A stretch of DNA of 8,302 nucleotides from Sedimentisphaerales bacterium (GCA_030640865.1 DAOWIP010000364.1:1-8302); one strand, 5' to 3'; positions 1-6,250 are shown, numbered from the stretch's first letter. Translations and numbers: made by a program. Notes: generated by a model not told the origin, from the letters alone.

Positions 1-10
1 ACTATATAAA

Positions 11-23
11 GCCCTGAAAGGGC
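11..23 (-). terminator. Terminator-like hairpin downstream of glmS
   Basis: Read on the minus strand, GCCCT-TTC-AGGGC forms a 5-bp G+C-rich stem with a 3-base loop, followed by TTTATATAGT. It lies about 40 bases past the glmS stop codon and points the right way to end glmS transcription. The stem is short and the T-run broken, so termination may be weak. The same 13 bases occur on the plus strand at 7235-7247, so this may instead be a copy of a small dispersed repeat. Confidence 0.45.
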
Positions 24-46
24 GAAAGAAAACAATTTGTAAAAAG

Positions 47-60
47 TGTGAACGGTTACA
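47..60 (-). promoter_or_regulatory. LacI/CcpA-type operator-like motif, copy 1
   Basis: The minus strand reads TGTAACCGTTCACA, ending one base from the glmS stop codon. It fits every position of the CcpA cre consensus TGWAANCGNTNWCA, and 10 of 14 positions are symmetric about the central CG, as in many LacI-family operators. Two further copies occur at 4344-4357 and 5769-5782. Lying next to a stop codon is unusual for an operator; it may act on a gene left of the window or be a dispersed repeat. Confidence 0.4.
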
Positions 61-61
61 A

Positions 62-1933
62 TTATTCGACGGTAACGCTTTTGTCGAGGTTGCGGGGTTT
101 ATCGACGTCGTGGCCGCGGATGACGGCGGCGTGATAGGCCAATAGTTGCAACGGCACAACGGTAAGCAGTGGTTGTAACTCGTCAAGTGTATCGGGTATG
201 CTGAAGACATGGTCGGCGTAATTGTTAATCCGTTCATCCCCTTCGGTTGCCACGGCGATAATCCTGCCGCCGCGAGCCTTGACCTCCTCCATATTGCCCA
301 TCACCTTTTCGTATTGAGAGCAATGAGTGGCGATAAAGACAACGGGCATCTCCGGAGTGATAAGGGCAATAGGGCCGTGTTTCATTTCGGCGGCGGGCAG
401 GCCCTCGGCGTGAATGTAGGAGATTTCCTTCAACTTCAAGGCACCTTCCAAAGCGACAGGGAATTGATAGCCCCGGCCGAGGAAGAGCCAGTTTTCCCGC
501 TGTGAATATTCCTGAGCGACCTGACGGATGGTATCGCTCTGGGTGAGGATTGTATCAACCTGGTCGGGGATTCTGTTCAGGGCATTGATATATTCGCTGA
601 GCCGCTGCTGCGACATGTGCCGGCGACGTGCAATATAAAGGGCTAACATCGTCAGTACGGCTACCTGACCGGTAAAGGCCTTGGTCGAGGCAACACCGAT
701 TTCCGGTCCGACGTGCAGATAAATGCCGGCGTCTGTCTCACGGGCGATAGTGCTGCCGACCGAATTAACAACGCCAAGACTCAACGCGCCGCGCTGACGA
801 GCTTCACGTAGTGCGGCCAAAGTGTCGATGGTCTCGCCGGACTGGCTGACGACGATTTGGATAGTGCCTTCTTCAATAATAGGATTGCGATAGCGAAACT
901 CCGAGGCGTAGTCCACATCAGTAGGCAGACCGGCCAGTTCCTCGAATAAATATTCGCCTACCAGACCGGCATGCCAAGCCGTACCGCAGGCGGCGATATT
1001 AATCCGCCGTGCGCGAACCAGTTCACGGCTGATGTCAGCAATGCCGCCGAGCTGGATACGCCCCTCGTTAGTGTCAAGCCGGCCGCTCAGGCAAGCCTTG
1101 AGTGTTTTGGGCTGTTCGAAAATTTCCTTGGCCATGTAATGGTCGAACCCAGCCAGTTCAATCTCCTCAAGCAAATACTCGATCTGCTCGATTCGGGATG
1201 CAACAGGTACATTATCAATAGTTGAGGTTTGATAACCGTCCCGCGAGATAACGGCCATCTCGTTATCACCGAGATAAACGGCCTGAGAAGTGTGCTTGAT
1301 GATGGCGGCCACATCGGAGGCGACCACAAACTCACCATCACCCACACCGAGGACAATCGGACTGCCACGCCGAGCGGTGATCAAAACATCAGGCGCATCC
1401 TGACAAATAACAGCTATGCCATAGGTGCCCGCCAACTCCCTGAGTGCCAACCGTGTTGCCGCGGTCAGATGCCCGGCAGGTTCGTCCCGGCCTTCCGGCA
1501 GATCAAGATTGGCCCGGTCGTGATAAAAAAAGCTGATCAGATTGGCGATTACTTCAGAGTCGGTCTCACTGCTGAAAGAACAACCCTTTTCGATAAGCCA
1601 TTGTTTCAGGGTGGTATAGTTCTCAATAATACCATTGTGGACGATGGCGATCCGGCCGGTATGGTCCAGATGAGGATGGGCGTTTTCGGTGGAGGGTTTG
1701 CCATGCGTTGCCCAGCGTGTGTGAGCGACGCCGAGAGTTCCGATAATGTTTTCTTCGGTGAGAAGCTCTTCCAGATTCGATATGCGGCCAGCCGAACGTA
1801 CTAACCGCATTTTTTCGGGGCCGATAACGGCGATGCCCGAAGAGTCGTAACCTCTGTATTCCAATCGTTTTAGACCCTCAACCAATATCGGCTCGGCCCG
1901 TTTTTGCCCCAGATAAGCCACTATTCCACACAT
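62..1933 (-). CDS. glmS: Glutamine--fructose-6-phosphate aminotransferase (isomerizing)
   Basis: Cytoplasmic GlmS converts fructose 6-phosphate and glutamine to glucosamine 6-phosphate and glutamate, the first step towards UDP-GlcNAc for peptidoglycan and lipopolysaccharide. The 623-residue protein starts MCGIVAYLG, exposing Cys2 as the amidotransferase nucleophile. The glutaminase domain (about 1-240) shows HTRWATHG (71-78), the HNG oxyanion motif (99-101) and ETDSE (123-127). Two SIS sugar-isomerase domains follow: AACGTAWHAG (314-323), SQSGET (363-368) and STKAF (416-420) in the first; GRGYQFP (486-492), ALEGALKLKE (494-503) and MKHGP (517-521) in the second. The C-terminus is the classic NLDKSVTVE, with K618 equivalent to E. 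coli Lys603. It is slightly longer than E. coli GlmS (609), probably from an insertion near residues 141-156. The start has GGAG 8 bases upstream. The gene is divergent from the hydrolase. No glmS ribozyme was recognised in the leader. The glmS 3' end is the classical Tn7 insertion region, but no Tn7 end is visible in the 61 bases available. Confidence 0.98.
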   Translation of the reverse strand: MCGIVAYLGQKRAEPILVEGLKRLEYRGYDSSGIAVIGPEKMRLVRSAGRISNLEELLTEENIIGTLGVAHTRWATHGKPSTENAHPHLDHTGRIAIVHNGIIENYTTLKQWLIEKGCSFSSETDSEVIANLISFFYHDRANLDLPEGRDEPAGHLTAATRLALRELAGTYGIAVICQDAPDVLITARRGSPIVLGVGDGEFVVASDVAAIIKHTSQAVYLGDNEMAVISRDGYQTSTIDNVPVASRIEQIEYLLEEIELAGFDHYMAKEIFEQPKTLKACLSGRLDTNEGRIQLGGIADISRELVRARRINIAACGTAWHAGLVGEYLFEELAGLPTDVDYASEFRYRNPIIEEGTIQIVVSQSGETIDTLAALREARQRGALSLGVVNSVGSTIARETDAGIYLHVGPEIGVASTKAFTGQVAVLTMLALYIARRRHMSQQRLSEYINALNRIPDQVDTILTQSDTIRQVAQEYSQRENWLFLGRGYQFPVALEGALKLKEISYIHAEGLPAAEMKHGPIALITPEMPVVFIATHCSQYEKVMGNMEEVKARGGRIIAVATEGDERINNYADHVFSIPDTLDELQPLLTVVPLQLLAYHAAVIRGHDVDKPRNLDKSVTVE

Positions 1934-1941
1934 AGATTTAT

Positions 1942-1945
1942 CTCC
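1942..1945 (-). promoter_or_regulatory. Ribosome binding site of glmS
   Basis: The minus strand reads GGAG with an 8-base spacer to the ATG at 1933. This supports the start that exposes Cys2, which the family requires. Confidence 0.75.
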
Positions 1946-2022
1946 GTTTTGGACGCTAACGTTAAAAGTTCAAGGTATTCTGATCATATAAGTCTATATA
2001 TCATTGATATTATCGACCAAAA

Positions 2023-2051
2023 GATATATCACAATAATATATTTGTCGCAA
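2023..2051 (-). promoter_or_regulatory. Candidate promoter for glmS
   Basis: On the minus strand, TTGCGA (plus 2046-2051, 4/6 to TTGACA) is 17 bases from TATATC (plus 2023-2028, 4/6 to TATAAT). It would give a leader of roughly 80 bases. The surrounding DNA is so A+T-rich that other pairs are possible, so this is only a candidate. Confidence 0.25.
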
Positions 2052-2088
2052 AGGAATGCGCGCCGCCATCCTGGGCATACCTTTTTTT
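2050..2088 (+). terminator. Orphan intrinsic-terminator-like hairpin in the divergent gap
   Basis: AAAGGAATGC (2050-2059) pairs with GCATACCTTT (2075-2084) over 9 of 10 positions, with one A-A mismatch, around a 15-base G+C-rich loop. Seven T residues occupy 2082-2088. This is terminator geometry on the plus strand, yet no plus-strand gene precedes it. It could insulate the hydrolase from readthrough, attenuate a longer hydrolase leader, or end a short untranslated transcript from the A+T-rich DNA upstream. Confidence 0.4.
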
Positions 2089-2103
2089 CGTAAAACGCGA
2101 AAG

Positions 2104-2132
2104 TTGACAGAAAAATGCTTGAAACATTGATA
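2104..2132 (+). promoter_or_regulatory. Candidate promoter for the hydrolase gene
   Basis: A perfect TTGACA (2104-2109) is followed after 17 bases by TTGATA (2127-2132). The -10 is poor, so the call rests on the -35 and spacing. Transcription would begin near 2139, about 50 bases before the ATG at 2192 and beyond the terminator-like hairpin at 2050-2088. Confidence 0.35.
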
Positions 2133-2180
2133 GCTTTTGTTAAATTCAGGGCAAAGAAGTTATTTTGTAAATTTTTGTAA

Positions 2181-2184
2181 AGGG
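2181..2184 (+). promoter_or_regulatory. Ribosome binding site deciding the hydrolase start
   Basis: AGGG within TAAAGGG (2178-2184) is 7 bases before the ATG at 2192. The alternative in-frame ATG at 2258 would give a more typical signal peptide beginning MHKIILF, but no Shine-Dalgarno sequence precedes it. The 2192 start is therefore preferred, at the cost of an unusually long n-region. Confidence 0.5.
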
Positions 2185-2191
2185 TAATACT

Positions 2192-4321
2192 ATGATCAGA
2201 ATCGACGGAATTTCCGGGAATTTTCTCCATACGTTCACATATCGTAAAAATCGGTACATGCATAAAATCATTCTCTTTGCTTTTATTATAACATTGTGGA
2301 TGTCAGTTGGTTCGGTTTGGGCTAAGGCTTCAAGCAAAGCGAGCAAAGACACTATTGAGCCGCTGAACCGTTTCCCACGGATGGTGCAGGAATACTTCGT
2401 AGATCAGGTTCGCCAAATCGAGAAGCAGGCCGATCAGCGACGGGCCAAACTGAGAACAAAAGCCGACGCCAATGCCTACGTCGAAGAGGTTCGTGAGAAG
2501 ATTCAGGAAAGTTTCGGTCCCTGGCCGGAAAAGACACCACTCAATCCTCGGATCACAAGTGTCCTCGAAAGAGATACCTACAAAATTGAAAATTTAACCT
2601 TCGAGAGCCGTCCGGGCTTTCTGGTTACGGCTAACCTGTACATACCCAAAGGACGGGAATTTCCGCTTCCCGGCGTAGTGGGCACGTGCGGTCATTCCGC
2701 CAACGGCAAAGCGGCAGGATTCTATCAGTCTTTCGCCCAGGGACTGGCACGACAGGGGTATGTCGTATTAATATTCGATCCCATCGGGCAGGGCGAGCGG
2801 TTGCAGTATCCGGATAAAAATCTAAAATCAAAGATCGGTGTGGGAGTACGAGAACACCTGTATTGCGGCAATCAGCAGTTTTTGGTGGGTGAGTTTTTCG
2901 GTTCCTGGCGTGCATGGGACGGTATCCGGGCATTAGATTACCTGTTGACGCGAAAAGAAGTGGACCCGAAACATCTCGGCGTAACCGGTAACTCCGGCGG
3001 CGGGACAATGACCACCTGGTTGTGCGGTGTTGAAAACCGCTGGACAATAGGAGCACCAAGCTGCTTTGTAACAACCTTTCGCCGTAACCTTGAAAATGAA
3101 CTCCCAGCCGATACCGAACAGTGTCCGCCGCAGGTATTGTCGCTGGGGCTGGACCACTCCGACTTTCTGGCTGCTATGGCGCCCAAGCCGGTTATTATCC
3201 TGGCCAAAGAAAAAGACTACTTCGACGTCCGCGGCAGCGAAGAGGCGTATCAACGCCTGAAACATCTTTACCAATTGCTCGGCGCGGAAGACAATATAAA
3301 GTTGTTTGTCGGGCCAACGTATCATGGCTACTCCCGGGAAAATCGCGAGGCTATGTATCGCTGGTTCAATCGAGCCACCGGTATCTCAAACGCTCGAACA
3401 GAACCCGATCTTATAATTGAAAAAGATGAAACGATCAGATGCGCCCCGGACGGACAAGTGTGCCGTCTGGATTCACGAACAGTTTATTCCTTTACGAAAG
3501 AAATGTCCGAAGCATTAGCGAAAAAACGACCGAAAAACCTTGCCGGTAAAAAACTTCGGCAAAGTATTGTCCAGGCCCTGCGTCTGCAAAACCAGACCCA
3601 ATATCGCCGGAAGAATCCGGTTCCGGAATACCGTATTCTGCGTAACCGGTCAGGCCGCAAATATCCCAAGCGGTATGCGACGTTTTATGCAGTCGAGTCC
3701 GAACCGGGGATTCACGTTCTGGTATATCGCCTCAACAACAGACGTTTGATGTCACGCCCGCCCAGAGGACAAAAACGCGCGATTCTATATGTAGCCCATC
3801 AGTCCAGCGACGCCGAACTTCGTAACGAGCCGCTGATCGCGGAATTGCTCAAGGCCGAGCCGGACTCGGCATTCTATGCCTGCGATGTACGCGGTATCGG
3901 CGAATCCCAGCCGAATACCTGTGGGAAAAATTCGTTTCTGAATTCCTATGGGTGTGATTACTTTTATGCGATTCATTCGATTATGCTGGATAAACCCTAC
4001 GTCGGACAGAAAACTTATGACGTACTTCGGGTGCTCGATTGGCTTAAAAGCTGTGGTTATGAAGAAGTGCATATCGTCGGCAAAGGCTGGGGCGCTCTGC
4101 CTGCTACCTTCGCCGCGGTTTTGTCTGAACAGGTCAAACAAGTAACATTGAAGAATGCCCTGACTTCCTATTCCGATATCGCCGAGTCGGAAACATATAA
4201 CTGGCCGCTCTCAACTTTGCTGCCGAACGTCCTGAAGTATTTCGATCTTCCGGATTGCTATCGGGCGTTACGCGAAAAGGAACTGCGACAGATAGAGCCA
4301 TGGGACGAAAACGCCCGGTAA
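2192..4321 (+). CDS. Exported two-domain alpha/beta hydrolase (acetyl-xylan-esterase/dienelactone-hydrolase-like)
   Basis: This 709-residue protein is probably an exported serine esterase; its substrate cannot be read from the sequence. The hydrophobic stretch IILFAFIITLWMSVGSVWA (26-44) is a signal peptide, with likely cleavage after VWA44. The first domain (about 125-400) has GTCGHSANG (164-172), FDPIGQGER (195-203) and the nucleophile elbow GNSGG with Ser268. The acid is probably Asp342 or Asp345 (KEKDYFD) and the base His378 (TYHGYS). Such proteins are common in polysaccharide-degrading Planctomycetota and Verrucomicrobiota and often carry acetylxylan esterase labels. A second hydrolase-like domain (about 480-709) has CDVRGIGES (564-572) and VHIVGKGWGAL (626-636), where Gly632 takes the place of the elbow serine, so it looks catalytically dead. 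If the ATG at 2258 is used the protein has 687 residues. The gene stands alone, divergent from glmS, with 182 bases before the next gene and no strong terminator. Confidence 0.8.
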   Translation: MIRIDGISGNFLHTFTYRKNRYMHKIILFAFIITLWMSVGSVWAKASSKASKDTIEPLNRFPRMVQEYFVDQVRQIEKQADQRRAKLRTKADANAYVEEVREKIQESFGPWPEKTPLNPRITSVLERDTYKIENLTFESRPGFLVTANLYIPKGREFPLPGVVGTCGHSANGKAAGFYQSFAQGLARQGYVVLIFDPIGQGERLQYPDKNLKSKIGVGVREHLYCGNQQFLVGEFFGSWRAWDGIRALDYLLTRKEVDPKHLGVTGNSGGGTMTTWLCGVENRWTIGAPSCFVTTFRRNLENELPADTEQCPPQVLSLGLDHSDFLAAMAPKPVIILAKEKDYFDVRGSEEAYQRLKHLYQLLGAEDNIKLFVGPTYHGYSRENREAMYRWFNRATGISNARTEPDLIIEKDETIRCAPDGQVCRLDSRTVYSFTKEMSEALAKKRPKNLAGKKLRQSIVQALRLQNQTQYRRKNPVPEYRILRNRSGRKYPKRYATFYAVESEPGIHVLVYRLNNRRLMSRPPRGQKRAILYVAHQSSDAELRNEPLIAELLKAEPDSAFYACDVRGIGESQPNTCGKNSFLNSYGCDYFYAIHSIMLDKPYVGQKTYDVLRVLDWLKSCGYEEVHIVGKGWGALPATFAAVLSEQVKQVTLKNALTSYSDIAESETYNWPLSTLLPNVLKYFDLPDCYRALREKELRQIEPWDENAR

Positions 4322-4343
4322 TTTCTGGGACGGCTACTTTATT

Positions 4344-4357
4344 TGTAACCGTTCACG
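4344..4357 (+). promoter_or_regulatory. LacI/CcpA-type operator-like motif, copy 2
   Basis: TGTAACCGTTCACG begins 22 bases after the hydrolase stop codon. It differs from copy 1 only at the last base and matches 13 of 14 cre positions. The surrounding 17 bases (4341-4357) are identical to 5766-5782. It is also about 150 bases upstream of the phosphoribosyltransferase start, so it could act as an upstream operator for that gene pair. Confidence 0.4.
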
Positions 4358-4436
4358 CTTGCTTTTAGAAGATTTCTTTGTGTCTTCATCATTCTGGTTT
4401 CCTGATTCATCATTATCTTTCCCACGAAAAATCCAG

Positions 4437-4465
4437 TTGACTTTATAAATAATATAGCTTAAGCT
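4437..4465 (+). promoter_or_regulatory. Candidate promoter of the phosphoribosyltransferase-SLOG operon
   Basis: TTGACT (4437-4442, 5/6 to consensus) is 17 bases from TAAGCT (4460-4465, 3/6). The weak -10 lies inside the palindrome at 4454-4467, as expected if a repressor or activator controls it. It would start transcription near 4472, giving a leader of about 30 bases. Confidence 0.3.
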
Positions 4466-4467
4466 AT
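4454..4467 (+). promoter_or_regulatory. Perfect 14-bp palindrome, operator candidate
   Basis: ATAGCTTAAGCTAT equals its own reverse complement. It overlaps the candidate -10 of the downstream operon, 36 bases before the start codon, a classic operator position. With no loop it is more likely a dimer binding site than an RNA hairpin. The binding protein is unknown. Confidence 0.4.
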
Positions 4468-4485
4468 TAATGAGTAGTTAGTAGC

Positions 4486-4490
4486 AGGAG
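4486..4490 (+). promoter_or_regulatory. Ribosome binding site of the phosphoribosyltransferase gene
   Basis: AGGAG lies 13 bases before the ATG at 4504, longer than ideal. No other in-frame ATG, GTG or TTG sits closer to it, so the 4504 start is kept, with some doubt about translation efficiency. Confidence 0.45.
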
Positions 4491-4503
4491 ACATATAAAA
4501 GAA

Positions 4504-5097
4504 ATGGTTGAAATTCACCCAAAAAAACTTGCTGGCAACTGGGAATCTGGATTTGCCTTGGATTTTCATACCATAAGTAGCGAGTACATCGGTGACGATG
4601 AAAATGGACGTCCTCAGTTCACGACAACGCGGAGTGATATAGGAGAGCTGCTTTACCGGCTGAAATACAAATCTGACAGATCGGTATTGAAGATAATCAC
4701 GAGCACTGTGAGTGACTTTTTGAAGTTACGCAAATGGCCAATTGACTTGATCATTTCTACTCCTCCGTCTCGTGCAAGAATATCTTTTCAGCCTGTTCCG
4801 GTAGTTGCAAAAGGAGTTGGGAAGAATCTTGGTATTAAAATCTGCATCGACTGTGTGGTAAAAGTCAAAGACACCCCTGAACTTAAAGAGATATATGATT
4901 ATGATAAACGGATGAATTTGTTTCAAGGCGCCTTTGCAGTGAATGAAGCAGATGTCGCAGGGCACTCTGTCCTGCTTTTTGACGACCTTTATCGTTCCGG
5001 GGCCACTCTCAACGCGGTTTCAAAGGCTTTGGTTGAGAAAGGCAAAGCCAGGAAAGTATATGTTCTTGTAATAACCAGAACTCGGAGTAAACGATGA
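4504..5097 (+). CDS. ComF-like phosphoribosyltransferase-domain protein
   Basis: This is a 197-residue type I phosphoribosyltransferase-fold protein. The PRPP-binding loop is VLLFDDLYRSGAT (156-168), with the paired acids Asp160/Asp161. IGELLYRLKYKSDRS (46-60), IISTPPSRAR (83-92) and the RMNLFQGAF stretch (136-144) follow the order seen in ComF/GntX-type proteins. The N-terminal zinc-binding cysteines of ComF are absent; the only cysteines are at 114 and 117. Family members transfer phosphoribosyl groups between PRPP and bases, but the substrate here is unknown. There is no signal peptide or membrane segment, so it is cytoplasmic. Its stop codon overlaps the next start as ATGA, implying translational coupling and a joint role with the SLOG protein. 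Codons are more A+T-rich than in glmS or the epimerases, which suggests horizontal acquisition. A competence role is possible by family but not supported by context. Confidence 0.75.
   Translation: MVEIHPKKLAGNWESGFALDFHTISSEYIGDDENGRPQFTTTRSDIGELLYRLKYKSDRSVLKIITSTVSDFLKLRKWPIDLIISTPPSRARISFQPVPVVAKGVGKNLGIKICIDCVVKVKDTPELKEIYDYDKRMNLFQGAFAVNEADVAGHSVLLFDDLYRSGATLNAVSKALVEKGKARKVYVLVITRTRSKR
5084..5087 (+). promoter_or_regulatory. Ribosome binding site of the SLOG gene, inside the preceding gene
   Basis: GGAG lies within the last codons of the phosphoribosyltransferase gene, 6 bases before the ATG at 5094. With the ATGA overlap it supports coupled translation of the pair. Confidence 0.65.
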
Positions 5098-5645
5098 AAA
5101 AGGTGTTTTTTGGCGGCTCTCGAAAAATATCGCGACTGAGCCGGACTATTAGAGAACGTGCGGATAATATCATTGCAAAAGGTTATGTGGTCCTCATTGG
5201 CGACGCTAATGGTGCCGACAAAGCGATGCAGAGATATCTTGCCGACAATGCTTACAGAAAAGTTATTGTCTTCTGTTCAGGTAATAACTGTCGGAATAAT
5301 CTTGGTGATTGGGAAACCAGATTTGTTACATCGAATCGAGAAAAAAAGGATTTCCTTTTTTATGCAGAAAAAGACAAAAGAATGAGTAACGAAGCCGATT
5401 ATGGGTTTATGCTTTGGGACGGAGAAAGCAAAGGAACATTAAATAATGTTCTGAATCTGTTAGAACGCAATAAATATATACTCGTTTATTTCTCTCCGGA
5501 GAAACAATTTATAACGCTAAAAAAATTACAAGATATCGATATTCTACTGCATAAGTGCAAACCGGATGCAGTCCGGCGATTCGATCGCACACTTAAAATC
5601 ATCAGAAGGGCAAACATAAAACAATCGCAATTGGAATTTGCCTGA
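5094..5645 (+). CDS. SLOG (SMF/DprA/LOG-like) Rossmannoid protein
   Basis: This 183-residue protein has the hallmarks of the SLOG nucleotide-binding superfamily. An N-terminal strand leads into FFGGSR (5-10). YVVLIGDANGADKAM (31-45) matches the G-(A/D)-x-G-A-D signature of DUF2493/YpsA-like members. A later strand and glycine turn, DYGFMLWDGESKGTLNNV (102-119), is placed where LOG proteins carry PGGxGT. LOG enzymes cleave nucleotide N-glycosidic bonds; other SLOG proteins bind nucleotides or nucleic acid. Which applies here cannot be told. The C-terminal part (about 150-183) is basic and probably helical. It has no signal peptide. It is co-translated with the phosphoribosyltransferase, so a linked nucleotide reaction is the simplest inference. 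A hand count over 5101-5520 gives about 39% G+C against roughly 55% in sampled parts of glmS, consistent with an accessory origin. The repeat hairpin at 5692-5709 probably ends the transcript. Confidence 0.7.
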   Translation: MKKVFFGGSRKISRLSRTIRERADNIIAKGYVVLIGDANGADKAMQRYLADNAYRKVIVFCSGNNCRNNLGDWETRFVTSNREKKDFLFYAEKDKRMSNEADYGFMLWDGESKGTLNNVLNLLERNKYILVYFSPEKQFITLKKLQDIDILLHKCKPDAVRRFDRTLKIIRRANIKQSQLEFA

Positions 5646-5682
5646 AACTTAAGCCCATCCCGCGTGAATAAATATATTAGGA

Positions 5683-5718
5683 GTTAAGTAGGGTGCGATG
5701 TATCGCACCATTTGTTTT
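5683..5718 (+). repeat. 36-bp palindromic (REP-like) repeat, copy 1
   Basis: The core GGTGCGAT-GT-ATCGCACC (5692-5709) is an 8-bp perfect stem with a 2-base centre, flanked by GTTAAGTAG on the left and ATTTGTTTT on the right. The whole 36 bases recur in reverse orientation at 8197-8232 with one mismatch. The T-rich right flank makes this copy a plausible terminator for the phosphoribosyltransferase-SLOG operon, 38 bases past its stop. Extragenic placement and shape suggest a REP-type element. No transposase is present in the window. Confidence 0.8.
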
Positions 5719-5720
5719 TG
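5692..5720 (+). terminator. Probable terminator of the phosphoribosyltransferase-SLOG operon
   Basis: The 8-bp G+C-rich stem of the REP-like repeat is followed by ATTTGTTTTTG, close to an intrinsic terminator. The 2-base centre means the RNA stem would open to a loop of about 4 bases. Position and direction suit the upstream gene pair. Confidence 0.45.
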
Positions 5721-5768
5721 TATTCATTTGTCGATTGATTTGAAAATTTCATCTAATCACGGAATATT

Positions 5769-5782
5769 TGTAACCGTTCACG
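5769..5782 (+). promoter_or_regulatory. LacI/CcpA-type operator-like motif, copy 3
   Basis: TGTAACCGTTCACG is identical to copy 2, including the three bases before it. It lies about 120 bases after the SLOG stop codon and about 400 bases before the epimerase promoter. That is too far for direct promoter occlusion without looping or an unrecognised nearer promoter. Confidence 0.4.
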
Positions 5783-5850
5783 TCTCCTGTCTTGCTATTA
5801 TAAAGAATCAAATTTGTTTTAAGCAAGTTCAAAAGACCGATGTGTAAGCG

Positions 5851-5909
5851 ATTGTCATAAGTCTTTATTTTTCGTTCCGGCGAATCGTCGTAAGTCCTTA
5901 ATTTACGTT
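5851..5909 (+). repeat. Imperfect 26-bp direct repeat, 33-bp period
   Basis: Positions 5851-5876 and 5884-5909 align without gaps at 21 of 26 bases, sharing the core TAAGTC and the end CGTT. The unit occurs only twice and has no CRISPR architecture. It may be a degenerate tandem duplication or a pair of protein-binding sites. Confidence 0.5.
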
Positions 5910-5931
5910 GAAAACGGGATTTTCAACTTTT
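5907..5931 (+). terminator. Hairpin with T-run in the 615-bp gap
   Basis: GTTGAAAA (5907-5914) and TTTTCAAC (5920-5927) form a perfect 8-bp stem around the loop CGGGA, followed by TTTT. The stem is A+T-rich, so it would be a weak terminator. It could close a small transcript covering the preceding direct repeat. Confidence 0.35.
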
Positions 5932-6172
5932 GTGATATTTACGCTAAAAAGGCTGAAAAAGTCCGGAAACCGTTTATTTTTTACGATTTTCCGAAGAGCG
6001 GCAAAAAATATTTTACCAAAATGAAAGGTTTTGACGGTTTTTAGACACAATTCAACTAAAAATCAGCGGTTTTCGAGCATAAGAAAAAACCCGCCTGAAA
6101 TGTTAAAATAGAGAAGGGAAAATTCGAAAAGTTGGAACGTCAGATGTGCCACTCGGCGTTCGTAGAAAAAAA

Positions 6173-6201
6173 TTGCGGTCAATCTTCGGTCCTTGTATAA
6201 T
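6173..6201 (+). promoter_or_regulatory. Promoter of the epimerase operon
   Basis: TTGCGG (6173-6178) is separated by exactly 17 bases from a perfect TATAAT (6196-6201). The predicted start near 6208 gives a leader of about 50 bases before the ATG at 6261. This is the best sigma-70-type promoter in the window. Confidence 0.6.
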
Positions 6202-6250
6202 GCGATTTATGTGAACAATATATTATTCTGCCAAATATTTTGATTAAGTC

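Noticed and set aside
1..61. Tn7-type insertion downstream of glmS
   Set aside because: The glmS 3' end is the classical Tn7 target, and the adjacent motif starts with TGT, but no Tn7-like end repeats or tns genes are visible and the same motif occurs elsewhere in the window.
1229..1804. Long plus-strand open frame (191 codons) inside glmS
   Set aside because: It is antisense to a strongly conserved gene, has no ribosome site and its translation matches no recognisable family. It is a shadow of glmS.
1934..2191. glmS ribozyme/riboswitch in the glmS leader
   Set aside because: The conserved ribozyme core was not recognised on the minus strand; the region is A+T-rich and apparently unstructured apart from the hairpin at 2050-2088.
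4321..4400. Intrinsic terminator for the hydrolase gene
   Set aside because: Only a weak GAAGA/TCTTC pairing is present without a following T-run.
5851..5909. CRISPR array
   Set aside because: Only two units with 21 of 26 identity and a 7-base gap; CRISPR repeats are near-identical with spacers of about 30 bases, and no cas gene is present.
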